Part shown: one piece after another, positions 10,946 to 19,683 of the stretch | How positions within the stretch are numbered: position 1 is the first letter of the stretch | Layout: every line of letters begins with the position of its first letter | Assembly (NCBI RefSeq): GCF_015831345.1 | Contig: NZ_JADWYS010000001.1 | Span: forward strand, 4,368,618 to 4,432,617 | Source of the DNA: Caenimonas aquaedulcis | Lineage (GTDB): Bacteria > Pseudomonadota > Gammaproteobacteria > Burkholderiales > Burkholderiaceae_C | DNA: 64,000 nt | Direction of reading: 5' to 3' | The notes under the pieces: model-generated | What the model saw: the letters and a program-made list of their open reading frames with translations, nothing else | Database searches by the model: none | What the model was told of the DNA's origin: nothing | Translations under genes and position numbers: made by a program

Positions 10946-11602
10946 ATGACTCCCCAGATTTCTTCGAACAGGCCCATACGGGTGGGCATCGTGGACGACC
11001 ACGCAATCACGCGTTACGCGCTGACCCGCCAGATCCGCGCGCAGGAGCACCTGGTGCTTGCCGGGGAAGCAGGCAACGGCAACGAGGCCCTGGAGATGGT
11101 TCGGCGGGGCGGCATGGACGTCATGCTGCTCGACCTCATGATGCCGGGCGCCGGCGCGCTGGACGTGCTGCACAGGATCAAGGCGCGCGCGCCGGATCTC
11201 GGCATCATCGTGTTCACGAACTACCCGCCCGATCGCTACGCCGTGAATGCGCTGCGCCTGGGTGCGAACGCCTATCTCGGCAAGCAGTGCGAGCCCGGGG
11301 AAATCATCAAGGCGATCGGCATGACCGCCAAGGGCGAGCGCTACCTCACACCCGATGTCGGCGAACTGCTGGCCCGGGCGGTCGGCGGCCCGGCGGGCGA
11401 GCCGCATGAGCAGCTGACGCAACGCGAGTTCCAGTTGCTGCTGCACTTCGCCAAGGGCGAGTCGTCCGCGGAGATCGCGCAGTCACTCTCGCTCAGCCCG
11501 AAGACGGTAAGCACCTATCGCAGCGTGCTGCTCAAGAAGATGGCCGCGAAAAGCAACAGCGAGCTCACGCACTACGCGGTGGCCAAGGGCCTGCTCGACT
11601 GA
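10946..11602 (+). CDS. NarL/FixJ-family response regulator
   Basis: Two-component DNA-binding regulator of 218 residues. Receiver domain at about 11-125 with the acidic pair VDDH and phospho-Asp63 in MLLDLMMPG. LuxR-type helix-turn-helix at about 150-215 (LTQREFQLLLHFAKGESSAE, then SLSPKTVSTY). ATG 10946 was chosen because it directly starts the receiver; an upstream in-frame codon adds 18 low-value residues. It sits 30 bases before a histidine kinase, which is its likely partner; the upstream hybrid kinase is an alternative. Confidence 0.88.
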   Translation: MTPQISSNRPIRVGIVDDHAITRYALTRQIRAQEHLVLAGEAGNGNEALEMVRRGGMDVMLLDLMMPGAGALDVLHRIKARAPDLGIIVFTNYPPDRYAVNALRLGANAYLGKQCEPGEIIKAIGMTAKGERYLTPDVGELLARAVGGPAGEPHEQLTQREFQLLLHFAKGESSAEIAQSLSLSPKTVSTYRSVLLKKMAAKSNSELTHYAVAKGLLD

Positions 11603-11632
11603 GCTGCCCACCAGAACAACTGACGGAGATTT

Positions 11633-12769
11633 ATGCGCCTATCCCGGTTTCTCACTGACCACGCGGAGGACATCCTGCGGGAGTGGGACGCCTTCGCCGC
11701 CACCGTCACGCACGAGGGCAAGGCCCTGGACAAGAAGGCGCTGCGCGACCACGCCGCTGAAATTCTGAGCGTGATCGCCAAGGACCTCGCGACGCCGCAG
11801 TCGGCGGGCGAGCAGGAGGCGAAGTCCAAGGGCCGGGCCGAGCACGCCCCCGGGCGCAGCGCCGCGGAAACGCATGCCGACTTCCGCATGATGGCAGGCT
11901 TCGCGGTCGACGCAATGATCACCGAGTACCGTGCGCTGCGCGCGAGCGTGCTCAAACTGTGGACCGCGGACGGCGGCGGCTCGACACCGGACGACCTGCG
12001 GGACCTCACGCGCTTCAACGAGGCGATCGACCAGTCGATCGCCGAATCGGTGGGCCGCTACATGCGCCAGACCAAGAAGTCCACCGACCTGTTCCTGGGG
12101 ATCCTCGGCCACGACATCCGCAATCCGCTGGGCACCATCATGATGTCGGTGGAGGTCCTGATCCGCTCGGGCCAGGTCAGCGCGAAAGCCGCATCGCCTA
12201 TCCTGAACAGCGCCGTGCGCATCAACAGCATCATCGAGCAGGTGGTCGACTTCACGCGGGCGCAGGCCGACGGCGTGATGCCGGTGGAGCGCACGCCGGG
12301 CAACCTCGCCGACCAGCTCTTCAAGGTGGTGCAGGAAACCCAGGTGCGCTTCCCCTCGCGGACGTTGCAGCTGCGCAGCGCGGGCAACTTCGACGGCAGC
12401 TGGGACGAGGGGCGGATCGGTCAGCTCCTGTCCAACCTGCTGGGCAACGCGTTCCTCTACGGGGCGCGCGACGGCACGGTGACGGTGGACCTGTCGTCGA
12501 CGCACAAGGAGGTGATGTTCTCCGTGCACAACGAAGGCAGGCCGATCCCCCAGGACGACCTGGTGAGGATCTTCGAGCCGATGACGCGGGGCTCGCAGAG
12601 CGAATACGGGGGTGAGCGGCGCGAACCTTCCGGACTGGGGCTCGGCCTCTACATCTGCCGCGAAATCGTGCTGGCGCACGGGGGCACGATGCAGGTGGAG
12701 TCCACCGAAGACGAGGGCACGACCTTCCTGGTCACCATGCCCCGCTTCGCGGTCCTCGCGGAAAGCTGA
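11633..12769 (+). CDS. sensor histidine kinase with N-terminal all-helical sensor domain
   Basis: Cytoplasmic kinase of 378 residues. The first 145 residues are helical and begin FLTDHAEDILREWDAF, resembling the RsbRD-type or globin-like N-terminal sensor domains of kinases; the ligand is unknown. HisKA carries His160 in FLGILGHDIRNPLGTIMM, then HATPase with NLLGNAFLYG and the G-box GLGLGLYICREI. No receiver domain. The ribosome site (ACGGAG) lies just before ATG. It follows the NarL regulator in the same direction and is likely its cognate kinase. Confidence 0.85.
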   Translation: MRLSRFLTDHAEDILREWDAFAATVTHEGKALDKKALRDHAAEILSVIAKDLATPQSAGEQEAKSKGRAEHAPGRSAAETHADFRMMAGFAVDAMITEYRALRASVLKLWTADGGGSTPDDLRDLTRFNEAIDQSIAESVGRYMRQTKKSTDLFLGILGHDIRNPLGTIMMSVEVLIRSGQVSAKAASPILNSAVRINSIIEQVVDFTRAQADGVMPVERTPGNLADQLFKVVQETQVRFPSRTLQLRSAGNFDGSWDEGRIGQLLSNLLGNAFLYGARDGTVTVDLSSTHKEVMFSVHNEGRPIPQDDLVRIFEPMTRGSQSEYGGERREPSGLGLGLYICREIVLAHGGTMQVESTEDEGTTFLVTMPRFAVLAES

Positions 12770-12795
12770 CGCCGCCCCCCGGCAGGAGGGCGGCG
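12770..12795. terminator. hairpin between convergent genes, possible bidirectional terminator
   Basis: CGCCGCCC (12770-12777) and GGGCGGCG (12788-12795) form a perfect eight-base stem between the kinase stop and the stop of the convergent glycine-zipper gene. There is no clear T-run on either side, so termination is only suggested by position. Confidence 0.35.
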
Positions 12796-12805
12796 CTGAA
12801 GACGC

Positions 12806-13306
12806 TTACTTGCCGTCGTGGTCCGAGTCGCCGGGGATGGCGCGTTCGGTCGAGTCCTTCACCCGGTTCCAGGCGTCGCGCGCCGCGGGGCGGGCGTGTT
12901 CCCATTCCAGCGACGAGTTGCCGCGCGCGCGGCCCCAGTCGCGGCCCAGCTCGGGCTCGATTTCATCGAAGGAACGCGAGGGGTTGTTGTTGAACGAATC
13001 GACACCTGCGCGGTACGCCGGCTGGTAGTCGTCGAAGCCGACGTCCTTGCGTGCGTAAGGGCGGCTCGCGTGGTTGTCGCGCCAGTAGCTGTCCTCGATG
13101 GCCGGGTCCGCGGACTTGCGGCCCATCACCGCGCCGGCGACCGCGCCGACCGCCGCGCCGATCACGGCACCCACGGGACCCGTCACGCCGCCTGCGAGGG
13201 CGCCCGCCGTCGCGCCGCCCGCCACTCCGCCTAGGGCGGCTCCGCCGAGCGCACCGACGCCGGTGCCGGTGGCCTTCTTGCCCATGTTGTCGTTGTCTTT
13301 ATCCAT
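12806..13306 (-). CDS. glycine-zipper protein, 166 aa
   Basis: Small protein whose residues about 13-60 are a run of Gly/Ala/Val with GxxxG spacing (GVGALGGAALGGVAGGATAG), the pattern of glycine-zipper domains that insert into or pack against membranes. The remaining 105 residues are polar and acidic, with several aromatic residues (DSYWRDNHASRPYAR) and an Asp-rich end. No signal peptide precedes the zipper. Similar proteins are often stress-associated in this order, but no function is established here. A GGAG ribosome site lies upstream of the ATG. Confidence 0.65.
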   Translation of the reverse strand: MDKDNDNMGKKATGTGVGALGGAALGGVAGGATAGALAGGVTGPVGAVIGAAVGAVAGAVMGRKSADPAIEDSYWRDNHASRPYARKDVGFDDYQPAYRAGVDSFNNNPSRSFDEIEPELGRDWGRARGNSSLEWEHARPAARDAWNRVKDSTERAIPGDSDHDGK

Positions 13307-13442
13307 TTGTCGATCTCCTTGTTGCGAAGACCACAGGCTAGGCGCGCGTTCGCGCGGGGCGGCTAGGAAAGGGCGCAGCGCGGGCAGGCCCGCACGCTGA
13401 CATCGGCGTCGTCCGAAGCAGACACAGCGGCAGCGGCGCGCT

Positions 13443-14336
13443 TCAAGCCTTGCGCTTGGTTTCCGACAGGATTTCTTCCACCATCGCCTTCGCGGCGACG
13501 GACATGGCCTTTCCCTTGCGCCGCGCCAGGACGATCGGGCGGCGCAGGCGGCGGTCCCGCACGGGCACGGTCGCGAGGCCGGCCCGCTGGAAGTGGAACA
13601 AGGTGAGCTCTGGCACCACGCTCACGCCCAGGCCCTGCGCGACCAGCGCCGCGACGGTGGCGAGGTGTTCCACTTCCAGTGCGTTGGGCTGCGCCGCCGC
13701 GCCCGCCGCTTCGAGATGCTGCCGCACGCTGCTGCTGCGCGCGAGGTGGATCATCTCCTGGCCCTTCAACTGCGCGAGCGTGACGCCGCGCTTGCCCGCG
13801 AGCGGATGCGTGACCGGGCAGACGAGATGGAAGGACTCGTTCACGAGCGGCGTCACGTCGAACTCGCGCAGGTCCCCGCCGGCGGTGATGAACATGTCTA
13901 CCCGTTCCTCGCGCAGCAGCGCGAGGCCGCCGCCGGCCAGCGTGTCGAAGAGCTCGATGCGGATGTTCGGGTTGGCGGCGCGGTAACGCGCGATGACCTT
14001 CGGCATCCACACTGCCGCGACGGAAGGCAGCGCGGCGACGGCCACCTTGCCGATGCGCCGGGTCGCGAGCTCGTTCAGGTGGGATACCGCATGCTGCAGG
14101 TCCTGCTGGATGCGCGTGACCTCCTGCGCGAAGACCTCGCCCTCGGGCGTGAGCGTGACGTGGCGCGTGGAGCGCTCGAACAGGGCCACGCCCGCCACCT
14201 GCTCGATGCGCGCGATCTTCTGGCTGAACGCGCTTTGCGACAGGTGGCAGCGCTCCGCTGCGCGCGTGAAGTGCTGCGCGTGGGCGAGGGCCAGGAAGGC
14301 GTCGAGGTCGCGCGAGGAGAGATTGATCGATGCCAT
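13443..14336 (-). CDS. LysR-family transcriptional regulator
   Basis: DNA-binding regulator of 297 residues. Winged helix-turn-helix at about 5-65 (FTRAAERCHLSQSAFSQKIA), effector-binding periplasmic-protein-like domain at about 90-290. The start MASINLSSRDLDAF at 14336 was chosen because it begins the domain. The frame stays open far upstream, antisense to the AtuA-like gene, which is an artefact of high GC. It is divergent from the AtuA-like/Bug operon, with 60 bases between the starts, and is the likely regulator of that operon. Confidence 0.88.
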   Translation of the reverse strand: MASINLSSRDLDAFLALAHAQHFTRAAERCHLSQSAFSQKIARIEQVAGVALFERSTRHVTLTPEGEVFAQEVTRIQQDLQHAVSHLNELATRRIGKVAVAALPSVAAVWMPKVIARYRAANPNIRIELFDTLAGGGLALLREERVDMFITAGGDLREFDVTPLVNESFHLVCPVTHPLAGKRGVTLAQLKGQEMIHLARSSSVRQHLEAAGAAAQPNALEVEHLATVAALVAQGLGVSVVPELTLFHFQRAGLATVPVRDRRLRRPIVLARRKGKAMSVAAKAMVEEILSETKRKA

Positions 14337-14396
14337 GGATGAAACGATCCAATCTTCCCATTTTACCGATCCGTGCCCGGCCCCTAAGCTGGCGCC

Positions 14397-15746
14397 ATGA
14401 ATTTGCACATCGGCTGCGGCGCAGGGTTCTCCGGGGACCGCTGGGATGCGGCCGTCCCGGTGGTGAAGACGCTGCGCGCCGGCGGCCACCCCTCGGTGCT
14501 GATCTTCGAGACGCTCGCCGAACGCACGCTCGCGCTCGCGCAGCTCAACCGCCGCAAGGACGCCGACAGCGGCTGGGAGCCCTCGCTCGAGCGTTTCCTC
14601 ACGCCGGTGCTGCGCGACTGCGTGGAAGCCGCCATCCCGATCGTGAGCAACTTCGGCGCGGCGAACCCGGCGGGCGCCGCGAAGCGCATCCACGCGCTCG
14701 CCGCGCAGCTCGGTGTGCGGGTGTTGAAGGTGGCGGTGGTGCAGGGCGACGACCTGATCGCATCGCTCGCGCCGGAGCGGCTGGCCGAACTCCTGCCTGC
14801 GGCATTGCAAGGCAAGCCCCTCGTCAGCGCCAATGCGTACCTGGGCGCCGTCGAGATCGCGCAGGCGCTGCAGGCCGGCGCGGACGTCGTCGTGACGGGG
14901 CGCGTGGCCGATCCCGCGCTCGCCCTGGGGCCCATGCTTGCCCACTTCAAATGGGGCATGGACGACTGGGACCGCCTCGCCTGCGGCACCATGGCCGGCC
15001 ACCTGCTCGAATGCGGCGCCCAGGTCACAGGCGGCTACTTCGCGGACCCGGGGTTCAAGGACGTTCCCGGCTTGGCGAACGTGGGCTATCCCATCGTCGA
15101 GATGGCGTCGGATGGCAGCTTCGTCATCACCAAGGCAGCCGACACGGGCGGCCGGGTCGACAGGCAGACCGTCACCGAACAATTGCTGTACGAGCTGCAC
15201 GATCCGGCGCAGTACCTGACACCGGACGTCATCGCGGACATCGGCGACGCGGACATCGAGCAGGTCGGCGCGGACCGCGTCCGCGTCACCGGCGTGCGCG
15301 GCCATCCGATGCCGCCGACGCTCAAGGCGACGCTCTGCTACGAAGGCGGCTGGGTCGCCGAGGGCGAGATTTCCTATGCGGGGCCCAACGCCACGGCGCG
15401 CGCGCGCCTGGCTGCCGACGTCGTGCGGGACAGGCTGCGCCACCTCGGGCACGGAGCCGTGCCGCTGCGTGCGGACTTGGTCGGCGTGACCAGCGTCTTC
15501 GCCGACGACGGCGGACGGTGGTGGAACGACCACGACGCCCCCGCGAGTGAGGACGTGCGTCTTCGGCTCGCGGCGGCTTGCGCGTCGAAGGACGAGGCCG
15601 ACGCCGTGGTGCGCGAGGTGCTCGCGCTCTACACCTGCGGGCCGGCCGGGGGCGGCGGCGTGCGCATCCAGGCCACGCCGCGGCTCGCGAGCGATTCGTG
15701 CTTCGTGCCGCGCGAGTGGCTGCAACCCGCCTGGAGCTTCCTGTGA
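14397..15746 (+). CDS. AtuA-like (DUF1446) protein
   Basis: Cytoplasmic protein of 449 residues of the DUF1446 family, which includes AtuA of the acyclic terpene utilisation cluster of Pseudomonas; the biochemical role is not settled. It begins MNLHIGCGAGFSGDRWDAA, with the glycine-rich N-terminus of the family, and has the internal landmark VVTGRVADPALALGPML. It overlaps the next gene by GTGA, so the two are coupled. Family members elsewhere occur with acyl-CoA metabolism; here the partners are a small AtuA-type subunit and a Bug receptor, pointing to use of an imported organic acid. Confidence 0.78.
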   Translation: MNLHIGCGAGFSGDRWDAAVPVVKTLRAGGHPSVLIFETLAERTLALAQLNRRKDADSGWEPSLERFLTPVLRDCVEAAIPIVSNFGAANPAGAAKRIHALAAQLGVRVLKVAVVQGDDLIASLAPERLAELLPAALQGKPLVSANAYLGAVEIAQALQAGADVVVTGRVADPALALGPMLAHFKWGMDDWDRLACGTMAGHLLECGAQVTGGYFADPGFKDVPGLANVGYPIVEMASDGSFVITKAADTGGRVDRQTVTEQLLYELHDPAQYLTPDVIADIGDADIEQVGADRVRVTGVRGHPMPPTLKATLCYEGGWVAEGEISYAGPNATARARLAADVVRDRLRHLGHGAVPLRADLVGVTSVFADDGGRWWNDHDAPASEDVRLRLAAACASKDEADAVVREVLALYTCGPAGGGGVRIQATPRLASDSCFVPREWLQPAWSFL

Positions 15747-16081
15747 GCGCCGTGCTGCTGCACACGCTCGCGCATGCGCGCACCGGGGACAAGGGCGACC
15801 GCTCCTGCATCTCGGTGATCGCCTACGACGCGCGCCACTGGCCGACGCTGGTGGAGCAGGTCACGGAGGACCGCGTGATGCAGCTCTTCGCGCACCGGCG
15901 CCCCTCCGGCGTGAAGCGCTACCTGCTGCCGAAGCTGCACGCGATGAATTTCGTTCTCGACGACGTCCTCGATGGCGGCGTGAACGGCTCCCTCAACCTG
16001 GACACGCACGGCAAGTGCCTCTCGAGCCTGCTGCTGTCACTGCCCATCCATCCGAACGATCCACAGGAGACAACACGATGA
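15743..16081 (+). CDS. small AtuA-associated protein (ferredoxin-fold-like), 112 aa
   Basis: Short protein beginning with GTG at 15743 (VSAVLLHTLAHARTGDKGDR). The front matches the small domain that follows DUF1446 proteins or is fused to their C-terminus (HxLAxARTGDKGD). Here it is a separate gene that overlaps its partner by four bases at both ends: GTGA with the AtuA-like gene and ATGA with the Bug gene. The two proteins probably form one complex. A longer frame starting inside the upstream gene was rejected. Confidence 0.72.
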   Translation: MSAVLLHTLAHARTGDKGDRSCISVIAYDARHWPTLVEQVTEDRVMQLFAHRRPSGVKRYLLPKLHAMNFVLDDVLDGGVNGSLNLDTHGKCLSSLLLSLPIHPNDPQETTR

Positions 16082-17049
16082 CCACGACCCTCACCCGGCG
16101 CTTCGCACTGGCGGCCCTTGCAGCGACGGGCCTTGCCGCCACCACGGCGGGCGCGCAGACCTTTCCCGACAAGCCCATCACCTTCATCGTGCCCTTCGCC
16201 GCGGGCAGCGCCACCGACCAGCTCGCGCGCGCGCTGGGGCAGGGCGTGACGCAGGAGACGAAGCAGCAGGTCGTGATCGACAACAAGCCCGGCGCGAATG
16301 CCTTCATCGGCGCGCAGGCCGCGGCCAAGGCGCCGAACAACGGCTACACGGTCTTCATCACCACCAACACGACGCACGCGGCCAACGAGCATCTGTTCAA
16401 GAAGCTGCCCTACGACCCGGTCAAGGATTTCGAACCCGTCGGGCTCCTCAGCAAGGGCGGCCAGATCCTGGTGGTCAACAACAACCTGCCGGTGAACAGC
16501 GTGGCGGACCTGGTGAAGTACGCAAAGGCGAATCCGGGCAAGCTCTCCTTCGGCTCGGGCAGTTCCTCCAGCCGCATCGCGGGCGAGCTGTTCAAGCAGA
16601 TGACGGGCTCGTTCATCGTGAACATCCCCTACCGCAGCAACCCACCGGCGGTGACGGACCTGATCGGCGGGCAGATCCAGCTGATGTTCACCGACATGGC
16701 GACGGGCCTGCCGCAGGTGAAGGGCGGGAAGGTCAAGGCCCTGGGCGTGTCCGCCACGCAGCGCACGTCGCTCGCACCGGAAATCCCGACGATCGCCGAG
16801 ACGGTGAAGGGCTACGAGAGCACCTTCTGGTTCGCGGCCTATGTACCCGCCGGAACGCCTGCGCCTGTTGTCGCGCGGCTCAACGAGATCCTGGCCAGGG
16901 CGAACAAGAGCGCCACGGTGACGAACTTCTACCAGAGCGTGGGCTTCGAGGCGCTCGCCGGCAGCCCGGACGACCTGCGCAAATTCCAGGCGGCGGAATC
17001 GCAGAAGTGGGGAAAGATCGTCAAGGCCGCGGGGATCGAGAAAGAGTAG
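16078..17049 (+). CDS. Bug/TctC-family periplasmic substrate-binding protein
   Basis: Exported receptor of the tripartite tricarboxylate transporter family, 323 residues, with a signal peptide ending about residue 26 (LAATTAGAQ). The mature part begins FPDKPITFIVPFAAGSATDQ, the family's first strand and ligand loop, and has the second landmark GKLSFGSGSSSSR. Its ATG overlaps the stop of the small AtuA-type gene, giving a three-gene coupled operon. No TctA/TctB membrane genes are in the window, so it must use components encoded elsewhere or act as a sensor. Confidence 0.88.
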   Translation: MTTTLTRRFALAALAATGLAATTAGAQTFPDKPITFIVPFAAGSATDQLARALGQGVTQETKQQVVIDNKPGANAFIGAQAAAKAPNNGYTVFITTNTTHAANEHLFKKLPYDPVKDFEPVGLLSKGGQILVVNNNLPVNSVADLVKYAKANPGKLSFGSGSSSSRIAGELFKQMTGSFIVNIPYRSNPPAVTDLIGGQIQLMFTDMATGLPQVKGGKVKALGVSATQRTSLAPEIPTIAETVKGYESTFWFAAYVPAGTPAPVVARLNEILARANKSATVTNFYQSVGFEALAGSPDDLRKFQAAESQKWGKIVKAAGIEKE

Positions 17050-17167
17050 GGCCCTGCTTACACTCCTGCGTCCAGGCATGAGGGGCCATAAACGCACTCG
17101 CGAACTGCTGCACTAGGCGCGCGTGCACGTGCACCCGCTGGACAAGCCGGTGATCGCGATGATATGA

Positions 17168-17192
17168 TCCCTTATCAGCTGATGATAAGGGA
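17168..17192. promoter_or_regulatory. palindromic operator overlapping the tumE ribosome-binding site
   Basis: TCCCTTATCA-GCTGA-TGATAAGGGA has perfect ten-base arms. Its right arm contains AAGGGA, the Shine-Dalgarno sequence for the TTG start at 17198. Toxin-antitoxin operons are usually autoregulated by the DNA-binding antitoxin at such a site. Pairing of the arms in mRNA could also hide the ribosome site. Confidence 0.6.
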
Positions 17193-17197
17193 GACGC

Positions 17198-17569
17198 TTG
17201 AAACCACCGGATCGAGCCATCGACACATTGCTGGATCTCGACGGGAGCGTTTTCGAACAGGAAGGTGGGTTCTGGATGAAGGTCGAAGCCAGGCGAATCG
17301 ATCCGACGGAGTTCGTTCCCCATGGGATCCGGTACAGCTTGACCTTGCATAACCGGCACGGGAAGCGGGTTCTAGGCTATGACAACGCCCATGCGGTGAA
17401 GCCGCCCGGGAAGTTCAAATTCGCCGGCCAGCGCTTGCCCTATGACCACAAGCATCGGAGTGCAAGCGACAAGGGTGTGCCTTACACCTTTGCTTCGGCT
17501 CAGGGATTGTTGGAAGATTTTTTTGCAGAGGTGGACAAGGTGGTGGCCGCTGCGATCCAAGGAGACTGA
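17198..17569 (+). CDS. tumE: TumE-like toxin of a toxin-antitoxin pair
   Basis: Small protein of 123 residues of the DUF6516/TumE type, beginning with TTG at 17198 (MKPPDRAIDTLLDLDGSVFE). Landmarks are FWMKVEARRID, YSLTLHNRHGKRVLGYDNAH and the basic stretch PYDHKHR, consistent with TumE toxins paired with an HTH antitoxin. The next gene begins one base after its stop. It lies directly downstream of a perfect palindrome containing its ribosome site. The toxic target is not known from sequence. The assignment depends on gene order as well as family resemblance. Confidence 0.65.
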   Translation: MKPPDRAIDTLLDLDGSVFEQEGGFWMKVEARRIDPTEFVPHGIRYSLTLHNRHGKRVLGYDNAHAVKPPGKFKFAGQRLPYDHKHRSASDKGVPYTFASAQGLLEDFFAEVDKVVAAAIQGD

Positions 17570-17570
17570 G

Positions 17571-17924
17571 ATGAAGACGATCGTGATCGGTGTCATGTCG
17601 CAAGAGAAGATCCGTGCGCGGGCGCTAGCCATCGCCAGGGGCGAGTACAAACCCAAGCCGGGTGAGCCCAAGATCTGGTTCACTTCCATGCGCTCGGTGG
17701 CGGAGGTCTTGAGCGACTCGAACCGGGCCTTGCTCAAGGTGATCGAGGAGACCGATCCGCACTCGATGGCAGAGCTGGCGCAGGCCACGGGGCGGCAGCC
17801 CGGAAACCTCTCGCGAACGCTCAAGACCATGGAGCGCTACGGCTTGGTGTCGCTGCGGCGGGAGAACCAGCAGATACGGCCGGTGGCAAACGCCACCACT
17901 TTCAAGATATGGGCAACGGCCTGA
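17571..17924 (+). CDS. tumA: TumA-like HTH antitoxin
   Basis: DNA-binding protein of 117 residues with a winged helix-turn-helix of the MarR/HVO_A0114 type at about 45-100 (SMAELAQATGRQPGNLSRTL). This family pairs with TumE toxins. ATG 17571 follows the ribosome site AAGGAGACTGAG and the tumE stop directly; an upstream in-frame start lies inside tumE and was rejected. It likely neutralises the toxin and represses the pair through the upstream palindrome. A small hairpin (GCAGGC-TACG-GCCTGC, 17928-17943) follows at the convergent junction. Confidence 0.68.
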   Translation: MKTIVIGVMSQEKIRARALAIARGEYKPKPGEPKIWFTSMRSVAEVLSDSNRALLKVIEETDPHSMAELAQATGRQPGNLSRTLKTMERYGLVSLRRENQQIRPVANATTFKIWATA

Positions 17925-17932
17925 TCGGCAGG

Positions 17933-19600
17933 CTACGGCCTGCTCCACTTCACCTGCCCATGCAAGGCCGGGCCCCCGCCCTCGCAGTGCTGTTCGAAAC
18001 GCAGCGACAGCCGCACCAGCGAGCCGCCGTCGTAGGCGATGTCGTCGACCGCGAACCAGCCTGAGAGCGTGTTGCAGCCGCGGCCGGTGCCCGACCACTC
18101 GAGGCCGCCCTTGGCCGGGTTGCGGAAGGGATAGCGGCTCAGGTCTCCGTAGTAACCCGCCTGCACCGGCGTCACGCCCGTCATCGCCGCGAAGTTGCCC
18201 GTCCACCATTCGGTGGACGAGTTGGCGCCCACTGCAATCTGCGCGCCGCCACCGCTGACCGTGAAGTTGGTGTACGTGTAGTTCTTCCCGTCGCCGATGT
18301 AGTCGCCGAAGTCGCTTTGCAGGTAGACGTAGTTGCCGCTCGCGGGCACCGCGCCTGCGGCGGGCTTCCAGAGCGTCGCGGGTACCGGTGTCACCGGGCC
18401 GGGCACGGTGGTCGGGTCGTCCGCGCCCCAGGTGATCTGGCCGCGCAGGGCGTTCGGTCCGCCTTCGCAATACTGCACGAAGCTGAGGGCGATCGCGTTG
18501 AGCACGCCTTCTTCGTCGTAGGTCGCCGCGTTCACCGTCATCGTGGCCTTGAGCGTGTTGCAGCCGCGGCCGTCGCCGGACCAGTCGAGCCCGCCTGCCC
18601 CGCCGTTGAACGGGTAGCGCGTGAGGCCGGTGTAGGTCGTGCCTGCCACCCATTTCGTCGTGCCCGTGGGCAGCACGAAGTTGCCGTACCACCAGGTGTC
18701 GCCGTTCACGTTCACCGAGAGGTGGCCGCCGCCTTCCGAGATGCCCAGCTGCGCATTCGCCCTGGTGTATTCGTAGGTGCGGCCGCCGCCGATGTAGTCG
18801 CCGTAGTCGCTGACCAGGCGGATCTTCGTCTGCTGCGTCGACAGCGGCACGGCGGGCGTGACGCCCAGCGCCGCGGACGGCGCGCTCGTGCCCTGCTGGT
18901 TCGCGGCAGTCACGATGCACGAATAGCCCTGGCCGTTGACGAGGTTCGGCACGACGATGGGGCTTGCGGGCCCCGACGCGGAGGAGATCGACGTGAAGCC
19001 GTGCGCACAGGTCGCCGTGTAGCCGGTGATCGGCGAGCTGCCCGCGCTCGCCGGCGCGGTGAACTCGACGCTGGCCGAGCTGTCGAGCGCGCGCACGCGC
19101 GTGAGCGTGGGCGCGCCCGGCGCCATGCACCCGATGTGAGCGGCCTCGCAGCTGAAGTCCGCAAGGCTGCCCACATGGGCGATGGCGCCGCGGCTCAGCG
19201 GGCCCATCACATACACCTGGCTCTCCGCGACGCCGAGGTAGGTGTTGGTGGCCGGGTAGTAGCGATAGAGGTAGGGCGACTTGAACTGCGTCTCCTGGCC
19301 GCCCGGTGCGAAGTAGCCGGGATACGCCGACTCCGCCCAGTTCATCAGCATGTCGACGGTGAAGCCCGTCCCTTCCGCGAGCGGCCGCACCGAGGCGCGA
19401 AGCGCGGGCGTCGCGCGGACGCAGTCGCCGCCGACCCGGTGCGCCTCGCCCTGCAGGAGCGACTGCGGATCGCACTTCGACGCCTCGAGCACGGCGCGCG
19501 CAGGGGACGGCATGGGGGATGCGTCCTCGCCGCCGCCGCACGCGGAGAGCGCGGCGCACAGCGTGAGGCTGCACAAGGCAAGGGAGAAGAGTTTGTTCAT
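17933..19600 (-). CDS. lipoprotein with fibronectin-III-like domain and a duplicated unknown domain
   Basis: Outer-surface or periplasmic lipoprotein of 555 residues. The lipobox LSAC places the lipidated Cys at 21, followed by GGGED. Residues about 55-150 are an unknown domain with aromatic repeats (WAESAYPGYF, YLYRYYPATNTYLGV). A fibronectin-III-like domain follows (about 165-255). Two similar units of about 130 residues come next: SDYGDYIGGGRTYEYT pairs with SDFGDYIGDGKNYTYT, and DWSGDGRGCNTL with EWSGTGRGCNTL. Each unit has two Cys, which suggests one disulfide per unit. No enzyme motif is visible; a binding or adhesive role is inference. Confidence 0.75.
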   Translation of the reverse strand: MNKLFSLALCSLTLCAALSACGGGEDASPMPSPARAVLEASKCDPQSLLQGEAHRVGGDCVRATPALRASVRPLAEGTGFTVDMLMNWAESAYPGYFAPGGQETQFKSPYLYRYYPATNTYLGVAESQVYVMGPLSRGAIAHVGSLADFSCEAAHIGCMAPGAPTLTRVRALDSSASVEFTAPASAGSSPITGYTATCAHGFTSISSASGPASPIVVPNLVNGQGYSCIVTAANQQGTSAPSAALGVTPAVPLSTQQTKIRLVSDYGDYIGGGRTYEYTRANAQLGISEGGGHLSVNVNGDTWWYGNFVLPTGTTKWVAGTTYTGLTRYPFNGGAGGLDWSGDGRGCNTLKATMTVNAATYDEEGVLNAIALSFVQYCEGGPNALRGQITWGADDPTTVPGPVTPVPATLWKPAAGAVPASGNYVYLQSDFGDYIGDGKNYTYTNFTVSGGGAQIAVGANSSTEWWTGNFAAMTGVTPVQAGYYGDLSRYPFRNPAKGGLEWSGTGRGCNTLSGWFAVDDIAYDGGSLVRLSLRFEQHCEGGGPALHGQVKWSRP

Positions 19601-19683
19601 GGGACTGCGGATGAACGGGGAGGTGGGTGACAGCTCGATCGATTATCGATGAGCTGCGGTACGCTCGTCGACTGGAGGTTCCC

